42,273 bases of DNA from an uncultured Sphingomonas sp. (GTDB lineage Bacteria; Pseudomonadota; Alphaproteobacteria; Sphingomonadales; Sphingomonadaceae), in assembly GCF_913062585.1 (NCBI RefSeq), contig NZ_CAJXWX010000031.1:1-42273 (forward strand), written 5' to 3'. The notes beneath the pieces were generated by a model. The model ran no database searches. It worked only from the letters and a program-made list of their open reading frames with translations, and had not been told where the DNA came from. The translations under genes were made by a program, and so were the position numbers. Shown here piece after piece: positions 16,594 to 24,700 of this stretch (position 1 is the stretch's first letter; every line of letters starts with the position of its first letter).

Positions 16594-17252
16594 TGCGCGC
16601 CAAGGCCAAGCGGGCAGCGGCAACACCCAGCGTCGAGGTCAATCCGGGCTGCCTGCCGGATCCGGCTAACCCGCATAGCTGGCTGGTGCTGACCGGCGAT
16701 GATGCCGATCGCAATACGACCCGTGTCATGTATGGCTGCCTGCGACCGAGCTTTCGCGGCCACCTGAACAGCGCGGCGGCTTTTGCCGCCGCTAAGTTGA
16801 CCGTCGGTGCGCCGCCCGACACGCCGGCATGGACGCTGACTGCCGCGCGCGCCGAGGTGCTGTTGCCGCCGGGGGCGGATGATCGGTTGTCCGACCCGCG
16901 GATTCTGATGGAGACGGTCGACGCAGAACTGCCGGTCAAGGCCAAGGCGCTGCTCGCCTATCTGACCTTCACCTTCCCGACGGCGCGACTGCACGAACAG
17001 TATGAACTGGTCCGCGACTTTACCCGCCGGTTGATCGTCGATCCGTTCGAGGTGGCCGCACTGCTGGTTCAGCATGCCCCCCACCGCGCCGGAAGTGCCA
17101 GCCCCCCGCATGTTCATGCCCTCCTTGCGGGACCCAGGCGACTGACGCCGCTCGGCTTTGGCGAATGGGTGACACCACTCGCCACCGACAAGGCCCATGC
17201 CCTGGTTGGCAACGCGTTTCGCCAGTTCCAGGCCGACTGGCGGCAAGCCTGA
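16593..17252 (+). CDS. Possible MobA/MobL-like HUH domain protein
   Basis: A 219-residue protein. Residues about 105-190 follow the layout of MobA/MobL-type plasmid relaxases: an ELP segment, a helix (EQYELVRDFTRRLIVDPFEV), then HAPH, PPHVHALL with the H-x-H metal pair (His173, His175), an R-R-L and LGFGEW, comparable to NPHAHxLLTTR...GFG in relaxases. The N-terminal SFRGHLNSAAAFAAAKL vaguely recalls the GRSAxAAAAYR stretch, but I do not see the nicking tyrosine clearly. There is no helicase or primase part. The protein may be a compact or decayed relaxase, or an unrelated protein with a chance H-x-H. It is coupled to the preceding gene and lies about 1 kb from the palindrome-rich region. Confidence 0.6.
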   Translation: MRAKAKRAAATPSVEVNPGCLPDPANPHSWLVLTGDDADRNTTRVMYGCLRPSFRGHLNSAAAFAAAKLTVGAPPDTPAWTLTAARAEVLLPPGADDRLSDPRILMETVDAELPVKAKALLAYLTFTFPTARLHEQYELVRDFTRRLIVDPFEVAALLVQHAPHRAGSASPPHVHALLAGPRRLTPLGFGEWVTPLATDKAHALVGNAFRQFQADWRQA

Positions 17253-17299
17253 CCGCGCCGGCGCACGTCTGCAAACCAACACCATCATCGGGAAACATC

Positions 17300-17857
17300 A
17301 TGAACGATAACGAACCCTGGCCGCGGATCGGCCAGGCGATGAACTCGCACGTCGTGCGGATATTGGCGCAGGCGGCTGGATGGCGGCTGACCGACATGCC
17401 GGCCGACCTCGGCCTGCCGCTGGCCGGCTGCGTGTATAGCGAAGCGAACCACCTGCTGGTCACGACAACGGTCGGCAATCTTGCCGCGTCCATCGCTGCG
17501 ATGGACAGCGCGCTGCTAGCGACGCGGTCGGACGCGCTGATCGTCAGGGCTACGGCCGAGGACGGGATGCTGGGCTTCGCCCTGGGCCTGTGGCACAGCG
17601 GGCGGGTCACCTGGCACTGGATGCTGACGCTCTGGGTCGATGTCGATGCTGGCCTGTGGCTCGTGCCGACATCGGACAAGCGGGACGGCACGGCCGCTTC
17701 GGGGTTCCGGCTGACGGCGCACCATCTTCGGGTTGAAGAAGTGCCGTGGCGAACGGCGCATGAACGCGCCGACGGCTTGGTCCGGGCCATCCGCCTGCTG
17801 GCCCACGGCGAGCGCGGCACGACATCCGGCCCTGCGGACGGGGAGGATCGGTCATGA
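17300..17857 (+). CDS. Unknown protein, paralogue of the protein at 16072
   Basis: A 185-residue protein, probably cytosolic, of no known family. Its C-terminal portion is related to that of the protein at 16072 (shared LWLVP and ERADG words at equal spacing), which suggests duplication and divergence inside the cluster. The central region is rich in Trp and Leu (WHSGRVTWHWMLTLWVDVDA). I start it at the ATG at 17300, preceded by GGGAAAC; the frame extends to 17165 but overlaps the previous gene. The next gene overlaps by four bases. Confidence 0.65.
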   Translation: MNDNEPWPRIGQAMNSHVVRILAQAAGWRLTDMPADLGLPLAGCVYSEANHLLVTTTVGNLAASIAAMDSALLATRSDALIVRATAEDGMLGFALGLWHSGRVTWHWMLTLWVDVDAGLWLVPTSDKRDGTAASGFRLTAHHLRVEEVPWRTAHERADGLVRAIRLLAHGERGTTSGPADGEDRS

Positions 17858-18207
17858 CGGTGCCGATGCCCCGCCTGCTGCGGCAGGCGTGTTGGGCGCT
17901 CGTCATCGCCTTTTCGCTGCTCGTGCTGGCCGGCCAGCACTGGCAGCACGCGGCGGCGGGGCCGAGTACGCGAGGCGTGATGGCGGTCGCCGCCGTCATC
18001 TGTCCGGCGGCCGTCGAGCGGGTCAGGCCGGTGCGCGTGGCTGATGGGGCGTACGCGCTCGACCGTGCTGTCCTGCGGCGGATCGCGGTGCAGCTTCACA
18101 TGGGACCGAGGTGCTCAGTCCCGGTTGAACCGCCCGCCGTGCGGGCCGATCGACAGCGCGATTGCGGTGGAGGGGAGAAGATGAGGGGGATGGGCAAGTC
18201 GATGTGA
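17854..18207 (+). CDS. Small single-span membrane or exported protein
   Basis: A 117-residue protein starting with a basic stretch and one hydrophobic segment (ACWALVIAFSLLVLAGQHW), so an inner-membrane anchor or uncleaved signal. The rest is short and has three cysteines. I do not recognise a family. Its ATG overlaps the stop of the previous gene (ATGA), so it is translated in step with it. The C-terminal third (VRADRQRDCGGGEKMRGMGK) looks poorly conserved in character, so the reading frame is less certain than its neighbours. Confidence 0.5.
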   Translation: MTVPMPRLLRQACWALVIAFSLLVLAGQHWQHAAAGPSTRGVMAVAAVICPAAVERVRPVRVADGAYALDRAVLRRIAVQLHMGPRCSVPVEPPAVRADRQRDCGGGEKMRGMGKSM

Positions 18208-18242
18208 TCCCCGTGGTGGGGATGAAACAAGGAAGACACACT

Positions 18243-18737
18243 ATGAACCCCGACCAGACCGCCCATGTCCGCGCCTATGTCGCTGCCGTTTCCAAGCTCC
18301 TGCTCGGCAACAAGATCATGAACCCCGGCCTGATGATCATGGCCGGTGATCCGCTCGACCATTTCCAGCAGATCGCGTTCGGTCGCACAGCCGTCGAGGC
18401 ACAGGTTGATCTTGTCTATCTCGCGTTCACCCTCAACGACGATGGTGTTCCCGTCATGACCGGGATCACCGTCATGCTGCCGCGCGACACCGTCTGCTAC
18501 GTCTCGACGGGTTGCCGCCTGTCGCTCGTCCCCGGCAAGGCTCGCGCGGTGATCGTGCCGCAAGACGGGGCTCAGTCCCACTTCAAGGTACTGCCGGGCG
18601 AGATCATGCAAGTCCGGGGTCGACCGGCGTCGCTGGCGGCCGGATGCAACCGCGCGACTGCGAAGCTGACGATGCTCGTTCGCGATGGCGTCGACGTCGC
18701 GGGACAGGTTGCGCTACGTGATCACGTCCCCGCATAA
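18243..18737 (+). CDS. Unknown protein, last gene of the small-gene run
   Basis: A 164-residue protein of no recognised family, with no signal peptide. Central hydrophobic strands (VDLVYLAFTL, GITVMLPRDTV) suggest a small beta-rich fold. I use the ATG at 18243 because AAGGAAG lies just upstream; the frame itself starts at 18162. The gap to the previous gene is 35 bases. The very end of the gene contains the perfect 12-base palindrome ACGTGATCACGT (18716-18727), of unknown meaning. Confidence 0.65.
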   Translation: MNPDQTAHVRAYVAAVSKLLLGNKIMNPGLMIMAGDPLDHFQQIAFGRTAVEAQVDLVYLAFTLNDDGVPVMTGITVMLPRDTVCYVSTGCRLSLVPGKARAVIVPQDGAQSHFKVLPGEIMQVRGRPASLAAGCNRATAKLTMLVRDGVDVAGQVALRDHVPA

Positions 18738-18801
18738 CAAGGGGATATCGCGCCGGACCCCAGCATTGACGCTTGGCGGTAAGACGTGATCTTCGCCGGT
18801 C

Positions 18802-19974
18802 ATGAGCATATCAATAGGCGAAGCGCGTCGGATCGCTTTGGCAGCGCAGGGCTTCGGGCGATCTCGGCCAGAGTACCCATCAGTTCGCCACCTGCGCGGC
18901 ATCGCCGAGCGGCTCAACCTCTTCCAGATCGATAGCGTCAACGTGCTGACGCGGGCGCACTATCTGCCCGCATTCTCACGTCTCGGCAGCTATGACCGTG
19001 CTCTTCTGGAGGGCGATGCGTGGGGGCCGAAACGCCAGCGGCGCATGTTCGAATATTGGGCGCACGAGGCATCGTTGCTGCCGCTCGACCTCCACCCACT
19101 GCTCCGCTGGCGCATGGCGCGGGCGGAGCGAGGCGAGATCGGCTATCAGGCGCTGCGCCGGTTCGCGGTCGAGCGCCGGGCCGAGGCGGATGCCGTGCTC
19201 GAACGGATCACCGCCGAAGGCCCGCTGGCGGCGGCCGACTTCGAGAACGGGTCCAGCCGCAGCGGCTGGTGGGAATGGAGCCACGTCAAGCATGCGCTCG
19301 AATGGCTGTTCTGGTCCGGGCAGATCACCACCGCGACCCGGCGGGGCAGCTTCGCGCGCCTGTACGACCTGACCGAGCGCGTCATTCCGTCGGCGGTACT
19401 GGCGCTCCCAACGCCGTCGGTCGAGGCGGCGCAACGTGCGCTGATCGAACGCAGCGCCCGTGCCCTGGGCATCGCCGCCGCCAGCGACCTGCGCGATTAT
19501 TTCCGGTTGAAGCCCGTCGAAGCGGATCACGCCATCGCCGACCTGGCGGAAGACGGCGTGCTCGTGCCGGTGCGGGTCGAGGGCTGGAGCCAGAAGGCAT
19601 GGATGCACCGCGACGCGACCATGCCGCGCCGGGTGCGCAGCGCTGCCTTGCTCGCGCCGTTCGATCCGTTGATCTGGGAGCGGGCCCGCACCGAACGCCT
19701 GTTCGGCTTCCACTATCGCATCGAAATCTATGTGCCGCAGGATCGGCGCACGCACGGCTATTACGTGCTGCCCTTCCTGATGGACGAGGCGCTGGTCGGC
19801 AGGGTTGATTTGAAAGCGGATCGGCAGGCAGGCGTGCTGCTTGCACACCGCATCACTCTGGAACCGCGAGCGCCCGCCGATACGCTGCCCCGGCTTCAGG
19901 TTGAGTTGGACCGGATGGCGGCATGGCTCGGCTTGGACGCCGTCCGCATCGGCGCGGTCGTGCATCGCGGTTGA
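18802..19974 (+). CDS. ycaQ: YcaQ-like DNA glycosylase (winged helix, HTH_42 family)
   Basis: A 390-residue member of the HTH_42/YcaQ family, whose characterised members unhook interstrand DNA crosslinks by removing alkylated bases. The family's catalytic Q-x-D is visible at 42-44 (LFQIDSVNVLTRAHYLPAFS), followed by the winged-helix repeats and a C-terminal region with LLAPFDPLIWERARTERLFG, a strong family signature. The start at the ATG at 18802 puts the Q-x-D motif at the usual distance; no strong ribosome site is visible. It points away from the unrecognised cluster and ends 13 bases from a convergent hydrolase gene. Activity on specific crosslinks is inferred from the family. Confidence 0.9.
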   Translation: MSISIGEARRIALAAQGFGRSRPEYPSVRHLRGIAERLNLFQIDSVNVLTRAHYLPAFSRLGSYDRALLEGDAWGPKRQRRMFEYWAHEASLLPLDLHPLLRWRMARAERGEIGYQALRRFAVERRAEADAVLERITAEGPLAAADFENGSSRSGWWEWSHVKHALEWLFWSGQITTATRRGSFARLYDLTERVIPSAVLALPTPSVEAAQRALIERSARALGIAAASDLRDYFRLKPVEADHAIADLAEDGVLVPVRVEGWSQKAWMHRDATMPRRVRSAALLAPFDPLIWERARTERLFGFHYRIEIYVPQDRRTHGYYVLPFLMDEALVGRVDLKADRQAGVLLAHRITLEPRAPADTLPRLQVELDRMAAWLGLDAVRIGAVVHRG

Positions 19975-19987
19975 GCGTCTTCGCCCG

Positions 19988-21040
19988 TCACGTTGCTCCA
20001 CCCCGCTCGGCGGCGGGCGCGATGCCGTCGTCGAGCAGCGCATGGAGCGCGGCGATATGGCCATTGTCCCGCGCGCCGCTTGGATCGGAGGTCATGACGA
20101 CCGTCAGCTTCAGGTCTGGCACGATGAACAGCATCTGCCCGCCATAGCCCCAGGCGAAGCGCAGCGGATGGCCACGACTGGTGCCAACGAACCAGCCATA
20201 GCCATATTGCCCGCCGCTCCACGGCGATACGGTGCGAGGAGTCCAGCTTTCCTCGATCCAGCGCGCAGGCACGATCCGCCGTCCGCCGATCACGCCGCCC
20301 AGGCGATAGAGCTCGCCGAACCGGGCCAGACTGCGCGGTGACATCATCATGTCGTTGCCGCCGAAATAGATGCCCTGCGGATCGCGCGACCATGGCGGGA
20401 TGGTGATGCCGAGCGGCTCCGCCAGCCAGTCGCGCATCAGCGTGTGGGTGTCGCGTCCCGAAGCGCGGGTCAGCATCGCCGACAGCAGATGCGTGTTGCC
20501 GGTCGAATAAAGCATCGCGCCGCCCGGCTCATCGACGAACGGGCGCGCGAGGGCGAAGCGGACCCAGTTGCGGCTGGACACCCAGCGCCCATAATTCTCA
20601 CCCGACGTCCGCTCCAGTCCCGCGCGCATCGTCAGCAGGTCCTTGACGGTCAGCCGGGCAAGACGCGGGTCGGGATCGGGCGGCGCATCGCTGCGAAGGA
20701 CCGACAGCACGGGCTGGTCGGCGCCGGTCAGCACGCCCCGCGCGATCGCGATGCCGATCAGCGCGGACAGGACCGACTTGGACGCAGACTTGATATTGAC
20801 CGGCCGGTCGAGCGGCGGCCCGCCGTTGAAGCGCTGCTCGGCCAGCACTTGTCCGTCGCGCAGGATGAGCAGCGATCGAAGCCGTGGAAGACGGCGGGCT
20901 TGGGCAACGGTGTCGGCAAGGATGGCGCTGTCCAGGCCCCGCGTCTCGACCGGACCAAATACGGCGGTTTGCCGTGGTGCAGGCGCAGCATCGCAACCGC
21001 TGGCGAGCAGGAATGCCAACGCACAGGCATATCTCTTCAC
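19988..21040 (-). CDS. Serine hydrolase, beta-lactamase (class C) fold
   Basis: A 350-residue lipoprotein with a penicillin-binding-protein-like fold. The signal ends in LLASGC. S-x-x-K is at 85-88 (SASKS), the Y-x-N motif is YSTGN, and a late GYGGQMLFI fits the third active-site strand region. Such proteins are mostly esterases or D-amino-acid peptidases in the periplasm and rarely confer beta-lactam resistance; the substrate is unknown. Its ATG overlaps the stop codon of the upstream alpha/beta hydrolase by four bases, so they form a two-gene operon. It ends 13 bases from the convergent ycaQ-like gene. Confidence 0.9.
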   Translation of the reverse strand: MKRYACALAFLLASGCDAAPAPRQTAVFGPVETRGLDSAILADTVAQARRLPRLRSLLILRDGQVLAEQRFNGGPPLDRPVNIKSASKSVLSALIGIAIARGVLTGADQPVLSVLRSDAPPDPDPRLARLTVKDLLTMRAGLERTSGENYGRWVSSRNWVRFALARPFVDEPGGAMLYSTGNTHLLSAMLTRASGRDTHTLMRDWLAEPLGITIPPWSRDPQGIYFGGNDMMMSPRSLARFGELYRLGGVIGGRRIVPARWIEESWTPRTVSPWSGGQYGYGWFVGTSRGHPLRFAWGYGGQMLFIVPDLKLTVVMTSDPSGARDNGHIAALHALLDDGIAPAAERGGAT

Positions 21041-22038
21041 GGCGCGATTGCCGAACGAACCGTTTGCAGGAACTTGGCGGGTGCTTCGACCTGCGGCGAA
21101 TGGCCGAGATCGTCCAGGCAGATCAGGCGGGCGCCCGGGATGCGCTTCACCGCGTCCTCGGCGGCCTGCGGCACGGTGCGGACGCGGGCGCGCGGGGCCT
21201 CCGGTGCGCTGCTTGCGCGAAAGGCGGTCAGGTCGCGCTGGCCGATGATAAGCGTGGTCGGCACCGCCAAGCGCGGCAATTCGGCGGCAATGGGCTGGGT
21301 CTGGATCATGTCGGACAGGCGGGCCTGTGCGTCGCGCACCGTGTCGCCATCGGGGCTGGCATATTGCCCAGCCAGCATGGCGACCCAGCGATCATAGGCC
21401 GGACGCCAGACCCCATGATAATAGTTGCGGAGCTGATAGGCCTTGATCGACGCCGCGTCCGTCTTCGCCTCGTCGTCGCGCAGCTTGCCGAGGTCGGTAT
21501 AGGGCACGCCCTCGCTCAGCGTGTCGTTGAGGCCGAGCGGGTTGACCAGCACGAGCTTCGCGACCCGCTCAGGGTACAGGAGCGCGAAGCGCGTGGCGAG
21601 GATGCCCCCGGTCGAATGACCGACCAGCACGACCTTGCTGGCCCCGGCCCGGTCGAGCAGCGCGGCAGTCAGCGCGGCCATGGTGTGGAAGCTGTACTGA
21701 TAGCCGCTCGGCTTCGACGATTTGCAAAAGCCGATCTGGTCCGGCGCTATGACGCGGTAGCCCGCAGCCCCCAGTCCGCGTGCGGTGTCGCCCCAGGTCG
21801 CGGCGCAAAAGTTCTTACCGTGGAGCAGGACGACCGTCGTGCCGTTGGGCGTGGCGGTCGCCGGCCAGTCGAGAAAGGCCATGCGAACCGGATGGCCCTG
21901 TGACGTCGCCTCGAACCAGTGCACGGGGGCAGGATAGTCGAACCGCTCCAGATTGGCACCGAGCGGCACGGTTTGCGCCGAGGCAACGGCTGAAAGCAGG
22001 GCCGAGCAGGCGGCGGCAGCGAGAAAGGGACGAAGCAT
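21037..22038 (-). CDS. Secreted alpha/beta hydrolase
   Basis: A 333-residue alpha/beta-fold hydrolase with a signal peptide (cleavage after VASA). The oxyanion-hole H-G is in VVLLHGKNF, the nucleophile Ser142 in GHSTGG, and the likely acid and base are in IIGQRDLTAF and LDDLGHSPQ. It would act in the periplasm as an esterase or lipase-like enzyme; the substrate is not evident. The ATG at 22038 is the better start, with a TTG one codon upstream also in frame. The downstream serine hydrolase overlaps by four bases, so both are likely expressed together, perhaps on related esters. Confidence 0.9.
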   Translation of the reverse strand: MLRPFLAAAACSALLSAVASAQTVPLGANLERFDYPAPVHWFEATSQGHPVRMAFLDWPATATPNGTTVVLLHGKNFCAATWGDTARGLGAAGYRVIAPDQIGFCKSSKPSGYQYSFHTMAALTAALLDRAGASKVVLVGHSTGGILATRFALLYPERVAKLVLVNPLGLNDTLSEGVPYTDLGKLRDDEAKTDAASIKAYQLRNYYHGVWRPAYDRWVAMLAGQYASPDGDTVRDAQARLSDMIQTQPIAAELPRLAVPTTLIIGQRDLTAFRASSAPEAPRARVRTVPQAAEDAVKRIPGARLICLDDLGHSPQVEAPAKFLQTVRSAIAP

Positions 22039-22407
22039 CAAAGGGTAACACCGGTCGCGATGCGGATATCCCTGTGAACACTTCTTCTATCGAGGCGGGC
22101 GTGTAGCGACCGGAGCTTACGCAATAGCGAGTAGCTTCGTTGCGACGCCCGCTCATGGCCTGGAGATCAACAGCCCGCGTAGCGGCTCGGCGGCTCGGCG
22201 GCTCGGCGGCACGGGACGGTCGGACCCTGTTACGTGGTGATGTCAATTCTACCGGGCCTAAGGATCGTCTGATCGCCGCCCGCGGCACCCGATGACGAAC
22301 ATGATGTCAACGTGGCTCGTGACTGCGATTTCAAAAGCGGCAGCGGAGCAAATGATCGGTCCGCGCGACCATCCCGCTTATGGCAGAATACTTTTCAAAA
22401 TCCTGAG
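22039..22407. other. Intergenic stretch with a short tandem repeat
   Basis: No gene is visible. GCTCGGCG is repeated three times in tandem at 22185-22208. The word GATGTCAA occurs twice (around 22240 and 22300). The stretch is flanked by the start of the hydrolase operon and the end of the integrase gene, so the hydrolase promoter must lie here. I see no attachment-site copy of the tRNA-Pro end. Confidence 0.5.
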
Positions 22408-24408
22408 TCACTCTGGCTTGGTGGCCTTTGGCCGTCCCAACCGACTGGGCACTCGGACCCCGAACTTCAGCCGGTTCGCGGGACGGATCCGGATTGGCAG
22501 GGTTGCTGGGATATGCTCGGTCAGCGGTGTAAGATGCTTGAGCGCCTCCAGCTTGATCGACAGTTCTGCCTCTTCGTCATAGCTTCGCGCTGTCTCGGTT
22601 TCACCTTCGTGGCCGAAGATATCGCAACGAACACTGTCCTCCACGCGGCCCTTCAACATAGTTGTGGAAAGGCCCCGGAAGCTGTGAACGTCCTTGTCCT
22701 TCCATGCGCCGCCGTCCTGGTGCAGCCATGGCGTTCCATTAGGGAAAGCCCATTTCCTCCAGGGATTGAAGATGCTTTTGTAGAAGGTGCTGGCAAAGCT
22801 GGTGCTTTTTGGCGAGTCCATTTCCGGAAAAAGCATGGTACAACCCGCCGCCCGGATTTCCCTGATATAGTCGAGGAAGCCTAGCCGAATGAGTTCAGGA
22901 TGGATCGGCAGCTTGCGGACGGACTGAGTGTTCTTCAGTCCACGGTCTTCGGTGTAGTCAATCTGCAGATACGGAATCGGCTCATCCTCGTGCACATCGC
23001 TGAGCGGCAACCCGGCCAGCTCCGAGCTGCGACCGCCGTACAACGGCAGCATCAGCGGTAACCAATACCAGGCATCGTGCAAAACCACTGTCCCCGGCTT
23101 CAGACGATGATCGATTCCGGCTGACCCGGTCCAGATGGGAGCGGACAACAGATCACGAAGTTCTTGTATTGACCAGTTGGCGCGCTTGTCACGGTCACGC
23201 TTACGCTGTTGACGTGCCTTTTTGCCGATGCCTTTTCGGGCCTTCTTGAAGGTGATCGGCTCAGCGGGACGATGCCCCTCCTTGTCGGTCGCACCCTCGG
23301 CATGATCGAGAACAGCCGCAATCCAGGTGATGTGTTTGTTGATCGTCATCTGGGACACGCCGAGCATGTCCGGTGCCATAGACTTGGCCCGTTCGAGGCT
23401 CGCGGCGATCCCGCCCGCCCGTTCCTCGGTCGTGCGCCCCCAGCGATTGGGGAGGGCCCGGCATAGTTTGGTGAAGGCGGTTACATGTTCCTGCTTTATG
23501 TCTTCAATGAAGACATTTTCTCCACATGCGAAGTCGAACAGACGAATGGCAGTTTGGACCTGTTTGACGGTGTCCGTATTCCACGCCTTCTCTTGCTTGT
23601 GGGCGTCGATACATTTGTCGGCTGCATCGCGCAGGCGCATCTTCGGCTTCTCTGGCACTGGCGCCGCTGCTGGTGCCTCAGGCGTGACAACAGTCGATCG
23701 TTGTGAGGGGACCGCCCCCTCGGGATCGGCCGACGCCTCTTCCCACGCAAATGGTGCATCGTCCGCCAGTGCGTCGTCGATCCAGTCGGCGGGCACGTCT
23801 CCGTCCGCCGACAGGTTTGCCGTCGCCTTGCGGCACGCCACCGCCTTGGCGGCACAGATCGTGACGCGCAGCTTGTCGAGGTTCGTGGCCGTCGGCGCGA
23901 TCCCGAAGTTGGTGACATAGCTGTCGATCTGCTTTGCCGAGACGGGGCTAGCGCTCTGGAGATCGAAGACCGTATCGGCGACGGCCTTCGCCTCTTGCAT
24001 GTCCCAGCCGTTGCCGATCAGGCGCTCATGGTCATCGAGCGACCATTTCGCCTCGACGCCGCGCTTCGACAGGAAGGTCCATGCCTCGGCATAGCGAGAG
24101 TTGAGACTGGCGTGATCGACGGCGGGGGTGCTGCTGGCGATCTGATCCTCAAGGATGCGCTGCAACTGCCAGCGCAGCGCGTCGCTGAATATCTTCTTGA
24201 GCTGGTCGGGTCTTACCCCGGAGGATCGTTCGCCATATCCCATGCGCAATGTTTCCGCCGCCGAACCGAGGCGCAAGGCGATAACCCGCGCGTCCGTAAA
24301 GCTCATCGCACCGATGGGTAACGCCAGCGTTAACCGCACGCCGGCAACCGTCATTTTCTTGCGCCACCAATAGCGGCTGCCGCGCAAGCCCACATTCGAA
24401 AAGCCCAT
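22408..24408 (-). CDS. Tyrosine-type site-specific integrase
   Basis: A large (666-residue) tyrosine recombinase, longer than the usual 350-450. The catalytic core occupies the C-terminal half: the first Arg in YGGRSSELAGL, a Lys in the following strands (KNTQSVRKLP), H-x-x-R in VHSFRGL, the His of IFGHEG, and the nucleophile Tyr in ARSYDEEAEL. The N-terminal half starts with RGSRYWWRKKM, a typical integrase opening, followed by a long variable region. I start at the ATG at 24408, with GGGGTGG upstream; an ATG at 24471 is possible, but the extra residues are a monotonous CTP repeat and have no ribosome site. It points away from tRNA-Pro, about 100 bases from its 3' end, so it very likely integrates there. 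Confidence 0.92.
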   Translation of the reverse strand: MGFSNVGLRGSRYWWRKKMTVAGVRLTLALPIGAMSFTDARVIALRLGSAAETLRMGYGERSSGVRPDQLKKIFSDALRWQLQRILEDQIASSTPAVDHASLNSRYAEAWTFLSKRGVEAKWSLDDHERLIGNGWDMQEAKAVADTVFDLQSASPVSAKQIDSYVTNFGIAPTATNLDKLRVTICAAKAVACRKATANLSADGDVPADWIDDALADDAPFAWEEASADPEGAVPSQRSTVVTPEAPAAAPVPEKPKMRLRDAADKCIDAHKQEKAWNTDTVKQVQTAIRLFDFACGENVFIEDIKQEHVTAFTKLCRALPNRWGRTTEERAGGIAASLERAKSMAPDMLGVSQMTINKHITWIAAVLDHAEGATDKEGHRPAEPITFKKARKGIGKKARQQRKRDRDKRANWSIQELRDLLSAPIWTGSAGIDHRLKPGTVVLHDAWYWLPLMLPLYGGRSSELAGLPLSDVHEDEPIPYLQIDYTEDRGLKNTQSVRKLPIHPELIRLGFLDYIREIRAAGCTMLFPEMDSPKSTSFASTFYKSIFNPWRKWAFPNGTPWLHQDGGAWKDKDVHSFRGLSTTMLKGRVEDSVRCDIFGHEGETETARSYDEEAELSIKLEALKHLTPLTEHIPATLPIRIRPANRLKFGVRVPSRLGRPKATKPE

Positions 24409-24421
24409 TCCGCCACCCCAA

Positions 24422-24453
24422 GGGGTACAGCGAGGGGTACAGTCGGGGGTACA
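24422..24453. repeat. Three direct repeats with a 12-base period near the integrase
   Basis: GGGGTACA(G) occurs at 24422-24430, 24434-24442 and 24446-24453, exactly 12 bases apart. It lies between the tRNA 3' end and the favoured integrase start. Spaced direct repeats beside an attachment site are typical of integrase arm-binding or excisionase sites. If the longer integrase start were used they would simply encode CTP-x repeats. Confidence 0.6.
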
Positions 24454-24504
24454 ACTGTCCCTGATCGCCATCGTTAAGACGCGAAATCAAAGACTTGCAA
24501 GCGG

Positions 24505-24582
<78 letters not shown>

Positions 24583-24700
24583 ACAGGGGGCTGCCCTTAG
24601 GGGAAGCGGGGGCGCGAGCGCAAGGCCTAATTCGGCTTGTGCCGCTCCGGGCGCCGGCTGCGGACCGTCTGCCCCCGCTTATCCGCTTGGCGGTGATGCT

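Noticed and set aside
19988..21040. A beta-lactam resistance gene
   Set aside because: The S-x-x-K and Y-x-N motifs fit the wider serine-hydrolase family; gene context and lipoprotein signal give no support for beta-lactamase activity.
22185..22208. GCTCGGCG x3 as a minisatellite or CRISPR-like array
   Set aside because: Three 8-base units without spacers are too short; no CRISPR array or cas gene is present in the window.
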